64,000 bases of DNA, from assembly GCA_009760855.2 (NCBI GenBank), contig WPIO01000258.1, forward strand, positions 1-64,000, written 5' to 3'. The notes under the pieces were generated by a model. It saw nothing but the letters and a program-made list of their open reading frames with translations. It made no database searches and was not told the origin of the DNA. The DNA is from Cristatella mucedo. Lineage: Eukaryota > Bryozoa > Phylactolaemata > Cristatellidae. Positions 24,690-36,190 of this stretch are shown piece after piece; position 1 is the stretch's first letter; every line of letters begins with the position of its first letter. The position numbers were made by a program, and so were the translations under genes.

Positions 24690-25500
24690 AACACTTACTT
24701 GATCCTGCAAATTTCACATAGAATACTGCCTCCACCACTTGCAATCACGTACGATGGCTATCCAAGATTTCGGAAACGTTTATCTTGGTGTCTTGCGAAA
24801 CATTTAACTTGCTCCGGATACTATTTTGGTTGAATTCTTTCAACCCTATTTAGGGGAGGCTACCAAAAAAGGCCTCGGAGCCAAGCCAGCTGGTGACAAA
24901 TATGGCTAGAAGGATAGTTCTAGATTCCAGAGGTATGACAATGTGTGCTATTTTAATGAGAGCTTGGACAGCCCTCCCAATTAATCAAGCGATGCCGAGT
25001 AAACTTCTTAACCTAACCCCACCAGGCCATCCCAAGCTTGGCTCATCCAAAACTAGACGAACTTGTGCACAAATTTCCGCCTCCTCGTGCCTGAATCCTT
25101 GGACAATGAATTATCCGTTTCATTACTCAGGGTAGAGACCATTAGAAATAAACACTTTGGCCTTCATGTCCTGGATTGTAAAATTCCCAAACAAAGCTAT
25201 CATTTGCATCTTTATATACTCCTGCTTAGGACTGCGGCAAATCCATTCCAAAAGTTGTGGGTGGCTACTTCGGTGCTACTCACTATCTCAACTGCACAAC
25301 TGACACAACTATTATGTCTATGTCTTTATTGGGTGAGGTTAATTCTGTTAGCAACTGAATGGTTCCAAAAGTAAGTGAGGCTTTGAGTGAGCTGCAAAAC
25401 TGTAACACACAAATAGTTTTTGTGGGTTACAGACAGAGATTCATCATATCGCATTCTGATCAGCTAAATCATTGCAATAAATAAATATTAGCTAGGTTTA
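24690..25500 (+). mobile_element. LINE-B copy, C-terminal and 3' part
   Basis: On the plus strand it is collinear with the reverse complement of 34.8 to 34.0 kb. Shared words include CTTGCAATCACGTACGATGG against CTTGCCATCACGTCCGATCC, and LLVPESLDNELSVSLLRVET against LLRALRSCVDNILAFLFLGL. Open frames across it are fragments of this decayed element. Confidence 0.65.
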
Positions 25501-25756
25501 ACCGAGAAAATGTATTTTACTTGCACATGGTGATAGGAAATAAGTGTTCACGCATGAGGGTGAGACAAAAAAATTGAGTACACATTTTGTAAAATTACGA
25601 TCGTGTCCTAATATGGTGTAAGTAAAATGCGAAAAAAGCCATGTATAGTTTAGAAATCATTTTACATTCCAACTAATGTTTTTAGCAGAACATTATCAGT
25701 CACTACTGCTCACCAAATCTAATAATGAACAACGATTCTGGCAAACTCCTGTTATA

Positions 25757-25830
25757 TTAATAATAATAATAATGCACTTGATAAACCGCTCTCAGAGAAC
25801 TCAATCTCTCTCTCTCTCTCTCTAGTTATG
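25757..25830 (-). mobile_element. LINE-A copy 9, 3' stub with CT expansion
   Basis: Only the 3'-most 70 bp or so is present: an (AAT)n tail, GCACTTGATAAA, TCTCAGAGAACTCAAT, and a CT run longer than the family's usual four to five units. Confidence 0.85.
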
Positions 25831-27285
25831 GTCATGAAGAAAACATAGTTTTCATTATCATCCAGCCAGTTCCCGTGTACGGAGGCATTTTCAGCTTTCA
25901 GGAATAACTATAATACTGACTAAAGTGTTCAACTCAAACTGAGACACGATCTCAGCAGCTTCAATAAACGGTACCCCAGAAATTACTTATGCAACTTAAA
26001 AAAATCAGCAAAGAGCGTGATATTCTGAGTTTCTATCAGCAATTCTTTCCTCCTATGCTACAGCATACTTGCTTAAACACTATATTTTAGTGCTTTATAA
26101 TGCATAACGAGTAAGTTACTGTAAGTGTTTGCAGCTTCCTCTTAGCTCAGCCTTGTACAATTTCAATAGCTGGCGCTCTGTACTTGCTTGAGAGTAGTTA
26201 CGAAGATAATCGATACGAAGCACGCTTTCATTATAAATGCCAGCCATTGACGAAAGATCATCAGGCGCGAACAGAGGTAGAAACTTATCCTGGACATTGG
26301 CTAGTACAGCGTTGCTGTATTGCATTGATTAAAAGAGGCCGTTAGGAGGGTCGTAAATAATGGCATATGGTATAAGCCTGATGAAGAGAGAGTAAATGTA
26401 GGGAAACTATGGATTTTCCAACTCTTGTGTATCGTTGTATTTTTTAAAAAGACTAGAGAAACTCTCTCAGACGAGAACGTGATTATAAAAAGGTGACAGC
26501 TACCGAGAGGGTTTATAGTAGAAGTATTACTATTATTATTAGTATCAATAACATATTAGTAGTGTTGTTAATTGTAATTGCAGAGAAAATTACACCAAGA
26601 ATGTAACCTTTTACATTAGCAGAGATTAAAATGCAATTACAAATGCGAATTACTCAGAGAGTAAAGTATTCATGAACTTTTCGAATTAGCAGACTTAATT
26701 TAGCGTATAAAGTGCGTTCTCCTGATGAGCGGAGTTAGAAGAGTTTGATTGCAAAACAGAGATAGTGAGAAAATTAAGAGGCGAATAGTTTATTGCCAAA
26801 CGAGGACTACAACTTACCACCACCAAAGCAACTTGCCGCAAGCTGGACTGAAAATTCAAGTCTCTTCTGATGTTTGGAACGAACTTAGTAGACTTATTAT
26901 AGTGTGAGATGCATGCTTGGGAAGCTGCTCAATTGAAATTCTCTTGACATCTCTGACAACCCAATTAGTGAAAACCTGCACTATTTTTCCAAGCACACAA
27001 ATACACTAAGCAAGGATTGTCAACACATGAACCTTGTCTTAGAACTAAGTCTTAGCAATGAGCACTGTGCTCAATGGCAGTGGAAAAATTGGAATATATC
27101 ATTAGAATGACTTCAACAGATTGCAACGGGTAATGCTGACGCTACCCATTGAAAGCAGTTCATCAAAGATTCAGTTTACTCTTCTTAATTCTGCTCAATA
27201 AGAGTTAGCGACTTGGTCTTTTGTATTTATGGACAGCATCAGATCGTGCCTGCAGAAAATCATAAGAAAAGAAAATATAACTCAT
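25831..27285. other. Unassigned intron DNA
   Basis: AT-rich, with only short accidental frames. No repeat family recognised. Confidence 0.4.
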
Positions 27286-27289
27286 TTGT

Positions 27290-27410
27290 TTTGAGCTCTA
27301 AGAGAACTTAATCTATAGTAGGTGCTCCACATATGCAATCGGGTTCGAGCCCATGACCTCGCCAGACCTTGATCGAGGTGAGCACCTTAACTCCTTAGCC
27401 AAACTAGCAT
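27290..27410 (-). mobile_element. SINE-B copy 1 (tRNA-like head, LINE-A-like tail)
   Basis: On the minus strand it reads GGCTAAGGAGTTAAGGTGCT (A-box-like), GGGCTCGAACCCG (B-box-like), GCATATGTGGAGCACCTA, then GATTAAGTTCTCTTAGAGC. The last part copies the LINE-A 3' end. This combination is typical of a tRNA SINE mobilised by a LINE that shares its tail. Confidence 0.75.
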
Positions 27411-28466
27411 TGCCTACAGCAAAAAGACTCGAGTCTAGGATGCCGTAAAAAGTCATTATCTTACCCCTATACTAAGTCCAGGGTGTGATGCGTAGAGAGA
27501 AGATAAAAATAACGTTTTAATAATGATGCAAGATTGAATGATCTGATAACTCAACATGCCAAATTAAGTTTCAATCACAACTGACCTAGATAGGATTGTT
27601 TCCATTGCCAACTGCACTGGAAGTTTATCAGTCACAAATTCCTTAATTTCCTCACAAATTCTGACTGCCAGATGCTAGCGAGTCTTTCATCAAATAGTGG
27701 TCAGAATTAACTGATGGCCGGTAAATTTGGTCAGTCACGTTTCCCTGCAATCCGTTTTTCCTGAATAACTGACGGAAAACTTGCCTCTTAAGCCTAACAT
27801 GGTAACTGGTTCATATGAATTACAGTTTGTTGAGATACCTGAATTCAACTTTTGTCGTTTAGATTCAATGCCTTTTTTGCATGTTTTCGTAGCCTACAAT
27901 TTAGTTTTTAAATTGATTTGTAGTTTTTTTGGATGTAAGCTATATATTAAAGCAGTCAATCCATCCATTTGTAAGCGGATTAGCCTTTCTTTGCGATTTG
28001 TTTTGAATCTATCCATGCTCTCACTGAAAAATTAAAAAATACGTTAAATGTGATTCTTCGCAACGTATTTGAAGTTACTACAGTTAAATGTAATATGATA
28101 ACAGTGAATACTGTATCATCATTTGTTAATATGTTCGTATATTTGCTCAAATAAGGTCGTTACTACTATAGGGTTATACCAAGCCCATGCCAATTGGCTG
28201 AAACTTATAGAAAGTCGAGCACTGCCTTGAAGCCATTTCGTTCAAGGCGTCTCTACGCTCTTAATTTTACTAGTTTATCCTGATTTAAAGACATGGGAAG
28301 TACTTCCCTCACTTTCTAAGGTTATTGTGGTTGGAAACCGGCACTCATTTGAAATAGAAAAATTCTTAATGCGGACTATAGTAAAAAATATCAAAAGTAC
28401 GATATTGTATAATTAAATTATTCTACGTTGAACAAGAATTTATTTCATCGATGACATTCAAACTCT

Positions 28467-28481
28467 TATATATACACACAG

Positions 28482-28559
<78 letters not shown>

Positions 28560-28571
28560 GTGTGTATATAT
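28467..28571. repeat. TA/CA microsatellite forming an imperfect palindrome
   Basis: TATATACACACAGATATA on the left is mirrored as its reverse complement on the right (TATATCTGTGTGTATATA), with TA and CA runs between them. Confidence 0.93.
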
Positions 28572-29656
28572 GTATACATTTATATGAATATTTTCCGATG
28601 CAACGATAACTTAAACTACACACCTACAAAATACTAATTGGCCTCAGGTAAGCTGAGCAGGATTACTCAGCTACTGTGCCAGAAGCTCTATTTAATCCGA
28701 CCCAAATGCTTCCCTACTAACTTCCTTCTTAATGAAAGGGCACCTGCTTCACATTTAAGTTATAATTTTGTTGTTGTATTTTAATTCTGTAAAGAAAACA
28801 TGAACTCCTACAACCTACTTTAATAAAATATTGTTATAGTCGAATAGGTTTTGTCTTAATGTCCTTCATCGTGCTGCTACATTAACTAACCTCTATCTCA
28901 GCATTGCTGGGAGGATATTAATTATTTAGAAGAATTATATTAGGAGCTCGATTAGCAAGACTGATGTTACCAAAAGATGAAGTTATTTGGCTACCCACTG
29001 TTGTTAGGTGGACAAGCTTGAAATGCTAATTTTCTCTCTCACAAACTGAGCTTTCAGCTATAATTGTTTAAAAGATATAAAATTCAGAGCTTTTAATTGA
29101 CCACGATTAGTAGCAACATGCGGCAGTGAGTCAAGGCTCCTACTTAAGTGCGTCCTTGTCTGAGCTTGATTTGTGGCTTTAGTTAGCGACAATTATCACT
29201 TCTTTGGCAGTGCCTTATAAGGTCCTCTAATTGATATTTAGTTCATTGACGTCACACGGTAATAGCTCAATTATTTTTTTACTGGGAATTTTGTATAGCG
29301 TTCCCTTAGGCTGACGAGAGACGGGCTCAATGACATTTACATACTTAGTCCCCCTTTACCTCAACTTTCGATTTACCTGAAGGTCTCATTTATGACGAGC
29401 TGTGCACTTTGACCATACCCAACAAGCTTCACATTTAAATGTGCAATACAATTTGACTGGTTTAAAATAAAACCTTTTTAAGGTTATTAAAGCTGCTCTC
29501 TAACAATAGCCGAGCTAAATTTGGAAAGCCTATTTTCTAAAAAAAAGCTCGGATCTCGGCGGATAATACCTAACTAACCTCAATTAAATCAAGAAAACAT
29601 CATTACCTTCTAGGATTGTTTCTGTTTATTGTCAATTAGCAGGACCTTTTTTCCAG
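28572..29656. other. Unassigned end of kinase intron 1
   Basis: AT-rich. The last bases before exon 2 form a T-rich tract (ACCTTTTTTCCAG). Nothing else recognised. Confidence 0.4.
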
Positions 29657-29793
29657 GTAAGCTGACACCATCATTCACTCGGCATAATGGACTTGAAGTG
29701 GCCGTTAAAGTTTTTCGTGATCCGGGGAGACTTCCCACAGCTTTAACAGAAACTTCATGCGAAACGACTACGATTCCAAATCATATGAAGCAG
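29657..29793 (+). CDS. Kinase exon 2: beta2-beta3 with the VAVK lysine
   Basis: The acceptor is TTTTTTCCAG and the donor AAGCAG|GTAAAA is near consensus. The two opening bases complete the Gly codon left open by exon 1, giving DVYKG and then KLTPSF. The motif EVAVKVF (residues 61-67) supplies the ATP-anchoring Lys K65 of subdomain II. It is followed by a Thr-rich loop of about 28 residues, roughly nine longer than the usual beta3-alphaC distance. The exon ends in phase 0. An alternative donor at 29874 (GCGAAA|GTAGGG) would extend it, but that donor is weaker and gives a poorer kinase match. The intron before it is 9.8 kb. Confidence 0.8.
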
Positions 29794-29823
29794 GTAAAAG
29801 CCGCACCTAAAACTTTACCGAAA

Positions 29824-30159
29824 CTAGTTGGATCCAGTATTGCTCGACATAGTCACAGATATCCTATGCGAAAGTAGGGAATGGTACGCTCTCTTCACTA
29901 TGGAGCTAATTGGATAACCACTCAATGAGATTGCCACTAAAAGGGTAACCACTGAGTTATCTTTCTCGATTACTCTTTTTGAAGGGCATGTCCATATTTT
30001 CTGTGGTTTAATTGAGTTGACACCAGCATTATCATGAAGTCCAGTCTGCCTAGTTAAGAAGATGTCGACATGAAGCTCATCAATGACAGACAAAATCGGC
30101 TGTACTATAAACTGAGACTCAAGAAACTTGGCTATTCCATCGATGTCATATGAATGCAA
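29824..30159 (-). other. Coding-like minus-strand frame, unknown
   Basis: A frame of about 111 codons without a recognisable domain lies antisense in kinase intron 2, just after exon 2. It may be chance or part of an undescribed repeat or nested gene; see also 31885-32208. Confidence 0.15.
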
Positions 30160-30705
30160 CAGGACATGTCCGTTTCAGTATAGAATGCTCCTAACCTAAA
30201 ACTGACCTTATATCCAAAGGTCTACTTTCACAAATCCTTTTATGGCGAAAAAGCTGATTATATTTAGACAAATATGCACTAAATAGTTGGCGGCCTTTAT
30301 AAACATATATCACGAACTTAACTCGTTAAAATTCCATGCTATTTAAGCAGCATGATCGAGTTAATTATTCACGAGAACAACCACTCGACGTCAAAGTGAA
30401 GCTTCCCAAGAGCTAGCCAAGTAAGCTCTTTCATTTCAATAGAGGGTTAGTGGCTTTCAAACACAATACAATCCTTCATGACTCCTGTGGCCCGCATGCT
30501 GGAGGACTGCTGTGACTGAAAACTTGTATCTAAAGATACACAGAAGGAGCTCATAAGCAAGCAGATGTCGAGCTTAAAATTAAGAATACTTGTTTTATTT
30601 ATCCCTGCAAATTTTCACATGTGTTTATCGATACAAATTTTAGACAGCAGCTTTGCTGTTCAAGTGTCAGTTTTTCGTTGTCCTTATCTTTAGCCTGCCG
30701 CAATT

Positions 30706-30922
30706 AAAAAACCATACAACTACGATATATGTCAAGAAATTTAAAACCAGCCGAGTACTTTTGGCATTTGGGGCAATCGCTGTCTGGACAGATCACCCCT
30801 TGAGGTAAGGTGGTTTGAGCAACAGCCGCAGTCTCATCAATCGATGCAACGTTTACGAGCTCAGAAAAATCAAAACAAAAGTTCTGCAATAGCAATATCG
30901 AAAACACAAGCCAAATATTCAA
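30706..30922 (-). other. Short Cys-containing minus-strand frame, possible exon
   Basis: The frame has no ATG and a stop codon just upstream. A good acceptor (TTGCTATTGCAG, minus strand) lies inside it and would open about 58 codons ending in a stop. They include GVICPDSDCPKCQKYSAGFK. The cysteine cluster is suggestive of a small secreted or metal-binding segment, but no family is recognised. Confidence 0.2.
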
Positions 30923-31522
30923 TCTTTAATTTACTAGTTTCATCTGTTTTACTCTAACCTTAATTTGACTGTTGCATTGCTAGTTCTCGTGCCAGAAAAG
31001 AGTCTTGGGGACTCGAGGCGTAGTGTGGAATTTACCTACATTCTTTATAATTTCTGTCGGTTATCATTCTTTCTATATATCACAAATTATGTACAGTGCC
31101 TGCAAGGAGATTCAGTTCCATGAGCCCATTGTAGAAATGAATTTAATTATAATTCTGCCATTTCTTTCAAAGTGACTGTTGTGAGCTGTCTTCAATTTGC
31201 ATCTCATACAAGGATTTCTTACCACCAGGTGTGATAGAGCAGTTACCTAGTAGCCGTCTGTAGCGTGTCATTAGGAATCTAATGGTATACTACATGTGCC
31301 CTATTGACCGCATCGCCATTAGATTTAGGAATCCTAACTTTAATAAGCTGTTAGCCACTCACTGTAATTGATCAATTACCGCAACCCAGAATTAATTGAA
31401 AGGTAGACGATGGTCGTTACTATTTTTTTGGCAAAATCTAGTTGTGCGTCTAATGACACCTCGACTTCATGCCTCTTGGAACAAAAGTTGCTTTATAAGC
31501 CTTAGCAGTTTATGCTTCCTAG

Positions 31523-31684
31523 GTAAGCTATTAAGCACACTAGGTAAGGTGGTTGCTTTTCACGACCTTGGTCTCGAGGTCATGGTATCGAATTCTGCAG
31601 TTGGCGATCCTTGCTAAACACTGCGAATGGTTGGTGATAGCCGTAAATGCTTTTCTGTCGCTATACAAAAGAGGCTGTTAAATC
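31523..31684 (+). mobile_element. SINE-A copy 1
   Basis: The plus strand has a tRNA-like head (AAGCACACTAGGTAAGGTGG; then ACGACCTTGGTCTCGAGGTC; B-box-like GGTATCGAATTC). The SINE body GGTGATAGCCGTAAATGC and the end GCTATACAAAAGAGGCTGTT follow. Four further copies in the window share this order. Confidence 0.85.
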
Positions 31685-31884
31685 AGTTAGTATTTGTTCT
31701 CTTAGAAGGGAAAGGCTTGGAAAGGCAGCAGCACTCAGCCATAAAAAGATGAATATGCACATCACACCCCTGCTCCTTTTAATCAACTGTCTCTATTCAT
31801 GGTATAGTTACCTAAATAACGCCAGTTCAACTTCCTAGCTAAAATAGATCGATTATTTACCTTCAACCAGATTCTCCATGACAA

Positions 31885-32208
31885 CTAGATATTTTTCTCA
31901 TTAATGAGACATGGACGACGCCCTGCTTGGGATGCTAAGTATCCAAGACGATCCCAGCCATTCATTGAATCTTTCAGACCACCTTCTATTACATTATGGC
32001 TAGAGAATTGCAAGCTTAATCCACGAAACAAATTGGCTATAAGATCCTCGTTTCTTAGATCAGTTACCATCAGGTCCTCATCAAAGACCATGTCAATCCT
32101 AATTGCGATTTGCAGATCTTGGCTATCTGCTTGGTTTTTGACGGAATTTTCAGAGTTCCTTCCTAAAATATTCTTGTCATTGATAAGCCGTAATTGCTTG
32201 ATAGTGAT
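31885..32208 (-). CDS. Coding-like antisense open frame, unknown product
   Basis: The minus-strand frame is open for about 106 codons after a TAG that could itself be the end of an acceptor (GTGAAATTTAG). The product has balanced composition, for example DLRNEDLIANLFRGLSLQFS and GWDRLGYLASQAGRRPCLIN. The opposite strand is also open but is richer in Ser/Arg/Ile. I recognise no family. It may be a nested exon inside kinase intron 2 or a piece of an unknown transposon. Confidence 0.25.
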   Translation of the reverse strand: MTIKQLRLINDKNILGRNSENSVKNQADSQDLQIAIRIDMVFDEDLMVTDLRNEDLIANLFRGLSLQFSSHNVIEGGLKDSMNGWDRLGYLASQAGRRPCLINEKNI

Positions 32209-32384
32209 CTAAATTTCACGTCGATTGCAATAGCAACAGCCCGGAACCCTCATTTATTGACTGTCTGGTGAACTGTAATGTAGCCCTACACGTTAGTCAT
32301 ACGAATGATATCGGTAGTCGTTATCCGTATCTCGTGGTCACAATTGGTGTTGACCATGTGGACATTGTTGTGGACCAGCAGACA

Positions 32385-32540
32385 CTTTCGCTCTTGGGTC
32401 CTAACCCGGGAGGTCAGGAGCTCACTCTTCACAATTTAGGTGGTGGGTTCAAATCTTGAAGTGGGCAAAGTCTACAGTCCATTAAAAGCCTGGTGATAGC
32501 CGTGAAGGCACTTCTGTTGCAAAACAAATGAGGCTGTTAC
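32385..32540 (+). mobile_element. SINE-A copy 2, diverged
   Basis: On the plus strand the B-box-like GGTGGGTTCAAATC is followed by the SINE-A body and end (TGGTGATAGCCGTGAAGGCA, ATGAGGCTGTTA). The head is poorly preserved. A LINE-A 3' end abuts it on the other strand. Confidence 0.65.
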
Positions 32541-33720
32541 GAATATGGAGCTTTGAACGTCTCTTTCTATACACTTTAAATATGCTGCGAAGGAGTTGTC
32601 GCAACTATCGAATGGTTAGAGGCAGTGTTCTCCGTTTCGACGAGCATAACTTCGCTAGAGATGATAGGCACGTGGTCGGCAAGCTAGTAAGGTTAGCAGC
32701 CGTATGCACAGTGTCAGCGCCCATAAGCACACAAAGGACGAATCACGTTTACGAATTTTATGCTGTGATAAAAGAGAAACGTGTTTGCTTCTTTTTAAGC
32801 GTCATCTACTCAGAATATGAGTCGACGCCAGTTGGAAATGACATTCAGGCTTTGGGAGTTAATGGAATAAGTGCACGGTCATTAAAGGTGTTGATGTTCT
32901 AATGAGGTGTAGCTGAATGACTACATTCATAAAAACTGGTAGTACGGTTGTTTGAATGATGGGGGAGTAGATCTTAAACGTAGGTTTGAGCAGCCGAATA
33001 AAGGAAAGACGCGTGACACCACCTTTAAGGCGATGGGCAGCTTGACCTGAAGCCAGCCCATGCAGGCGATAAGTGGCAGCATGTGGCAACTGTGACACAC
33101 ATGAAAGGCAGGCTTGGATTCTGTTTTGCAAAACTCAGAGAGCCTGCTTGCACACGCCGGTAGACCAGCATGCACGGAGCTGCAGAAGTAGAGACATGAT
33201 GTCAAAAATGGTGTGACTAATTTTTATGTGGCATCCCCGTCAAAGCAAACTAGAATTTGTTATTCACATTGTTATGTAGCTTAAATTATTTAGACTTGAC
33301 AGTGAAACCGACGCGGTCGTCTTATGAAAGGTCACTTTGAGACACTACACCATAATGCCATGCAGATTCAACAGGAGCTATGCTGGTACAGCCAATATTG
33401 AGCTTTGATTTTTCAAATTTCTGAATTACATGCGAGTCACCCATAACTTGTAAGTACGTTTTATCATCGTTCAAATTAATAATGCTTTCTGGCATACAAG
33501 TGCAGATGACCTCAATGCATGCAGCATGAGAGTAAAAGGATCTTTTGTGCTGGAACGCTTGAGGGATTGAAATAATAGTACAACTGTGTGTTACGTCCAT
33601 TGTTGCTTTATCCCGTTTATAGTTCCCGTTCTGTTGTTTCGCCATGCTTTGAAATCCGCAAGAGATGCAGGTCTTTTGATTGTGTCCGTTTATAGTCATT
33701 TAATCTATTATAAATTTACC
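32540..33720 (-). mobile_element. LINE-A copy 10, old
   Basis: On the minus strand the decayed 3' end is at about 32545-32600 and the UTR has the family words TGACACTGTGCATACGGCTG. Tail coding pieces lie at about 33200-32860. RT-end pieces lie at 33699-33322 and include LNDDKTYLQVMGDSHVIQKF. Many frameshifts. Confidence 0.8.
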
Positions 33721-33844
33721 AATAGAAGGTGCCTGGCATAACACAGGCTAGAATGCTGCTTAAATAAGTCTGGGTCCAAAAATAATTTAGCCGTTTTGAA
33801 AGCCATTCTCCTAGTTTACACACTGAAGTTTGGAAAAATCAGTT

Positions 33845-36190
33845 CTTTCAAATTCCAATTCTGTTGACATTCAAAGTTTGAGCTGGAGAAGGAGACCTAT
33901 TCACCATTTGCCGACCTCTCATGTCACCATTGATATGCATTCGCAATATAAATTTCCTCAGTGATGGGTTGTAAAATGCTGTAAGTTTCGTGTGGAAGGA
34001 TAATTTTGCAGTAAGCCATGTTTTTAAAGTAATGTATATAATATAATTGTATCTCCATCTGTAACTCCACAAAGCCATAACATCTTTGTGGGTATTACGC
34101 AGAAGAGTTTTGTATAGCACACTCACAGCCTAACCGGCTTTCGGTACGTATTCGGTAGTCAACAGACTTCGTCTCACGCAACAAAGAGAAAATGGGAAGC
34201 AAAGCGGAGTCAGGAGAGAAGTTGAGTTCGTGAGTAGCATGGGAGTAGCAGCTCAGGACCGCTGAAAAGAAAGAGTCATAGGCGGCAGCAGGAGAGTAGC
34301 TGTCGTTGCATTTCAATTGTGAAAGCGAGTTTCACAGTCTAGGACCTTCAGAGCTAAAGCTTCTGTCGCCAACAGTCTTTAAGCCAAGGAACAGAAAAGC
34401 TAATATATTGTCCACACAGGACCTGAGAGCACGAAGTAGCTGAAACTGGAGCAGCAGTTCAGCTAGGTATAAAGGAGGCAAGCCATGGCAGGCCTTGTGT
34501 AAGAGCTTTGCTCTGTATCCGTTGCTCAACCGGCATCCATTCAAGCTCTTTTAGCAAATGAGACACGTGCTAAAACCTCAGGGACATAAAGACTAGTTTT
34601 GCAAACGCATTCCTAACCAGCTGTAGGGGTCTAGTTGCTTTCTTTGGTAGCCTAGGCAAAAGGCAATGAAAATAATCTCGCCGAGACAGAACTAAGGAGC
34701 TTGTTCACGTTTTTCAAGCCACTGTGGAAGACAGCCCATAATCTTGGATAAGGATCGGACGTGATGGCAAGCTGTGGAAGCAATATTCTGAATGAAGCTT
34801 TTAAAATAGAGGCAGAGACGACCCCTAAATTTCGAGCACGTGGTGATGGTCGCACAATAGCATCACCTATTAGATGAGCGAAGCCTTTTAACCCAGCCAC
34901 AAGCTTTGAATGTCCAATGACCAGCAGTTTGGTTTTATCGTCATTTAGCTTCAAGAAGTTTCCCGATATCCAGGGTCGAATGTCGGCAAGGCGAGCAATC
35001 AGTTATCAGCAGATTCAGCCGGTTCAGATTCCCACGGTTGCAATGACAGATAAAGCTGAGTATCTTCAGCATAGAAGTGATATCCTATTCCACGGGCCTT
35101 GATCACTTTTCCCAGAGGTTGAGTGTAAATGATGAACAGCAAGGGACCGAGTACAGAACCTTCAGGGACTCCACAGGTGACCCGTCTTGCCTGTGAGACC
35201 TGACCCCAACAAGACAAGATTGAACACGATCACACAAGTACGATTTGAAACACGCCACTGCCTCGTCTGCCAGACCGATCGTCGTTCTCAAAGGTTCGAG
35301 TAGAACATCGTGATCAATGATGTCGAAGGCCGCTGACAGATGTAGCAGAGCTATGGCAGTGACACAACCATTATCATTGTCACGTTGAATGTCATTGCTA
35401 ACACGGAGGAGAACAGGTTCAGTTGATAGCAGCCTCTAGAACCCTAATTGAAAAATTGTTTCTGACATTTCATTCTTTTCAATACGTTCAACCAGCTGGT
35501 TAGCTAAAAAAAAGTTCAATAATCTTTGATAGGAAAGAAAGAAGGTAAACTTGGCGATAGTTTGCAATTACTTCTGTATCTCATCCAGGCTTTCTAAGTA
35601 TGGGTCTAACGATTGCCGATTTGAAGGACTTGGGTGCAACCCAACATATAGTGTTAAAGAAGCATTAAAATCTTGGTTATGGCAGTGCTAAGTTTGTCTG
35701 CTACTGAAGACCATATAGATGATGGTATAGGGTCTTTAAGAGACGAGCTCTTTTTTGCTAAACCTTATTAGGCTAGAATCGCATGCAGAAACCTCGGAAA
35801 ACCATTTAAGCAAGGTCACATGTTGTGATTCTACTTGCTTTACTCGGAGGGGGCTTTACGGAGTCACGAATGTGCACAAGGTTTACAGTAAAGAAGGCTG
35901 AAAAGGTTTCGGCTGAGCCAGTAATATCTGGGTAGTCAGATATCTCAGCATTGGCCAGTCAATTCTTTACAGTCTTATAAATCTATTTAGGGTCCGACTG
36001 GCGGGAATTTAGCTTTCAAATATAAAAAAAGCCCTGGCTTTTTTAAGCTTCTTGGTGTAAACTCAAAGGAAGTCTTTTAAATTGACTAGATCGGCAGCAG
36101 ACCCTAATTTCTTACAAACAAAGTTAGGCCTGTGCTCAACACAGTGCCTATTTTAAGGTTTTTTCATAAATTTAAATGAATTTATATGAC
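33845..36190 (-). mobile_element. LINE-B copy, longest of the family
   Basis: A second non-LTR family on the minus strand. From the N-terminal side the RT reads ADEAVACFKSYLCDRVQSCL (about 35270), GVPEGSVLGPLLFIIY and FYAEDTQLYLSLQP (35.2-35.0 kb), then MKLNDDKTKLLVIGHSKL (34954). The C-terminal domain reads LKTVGDRSFSSEGPRLWN-like and LLRETKSVDYRIRTESRLGC. The canonical YADD is YAED and GVPQG is GVPEG. It differs clearly from LINE-A in its C-terminal tail, and frameshifts make it inactive. Confidence 0.82.
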
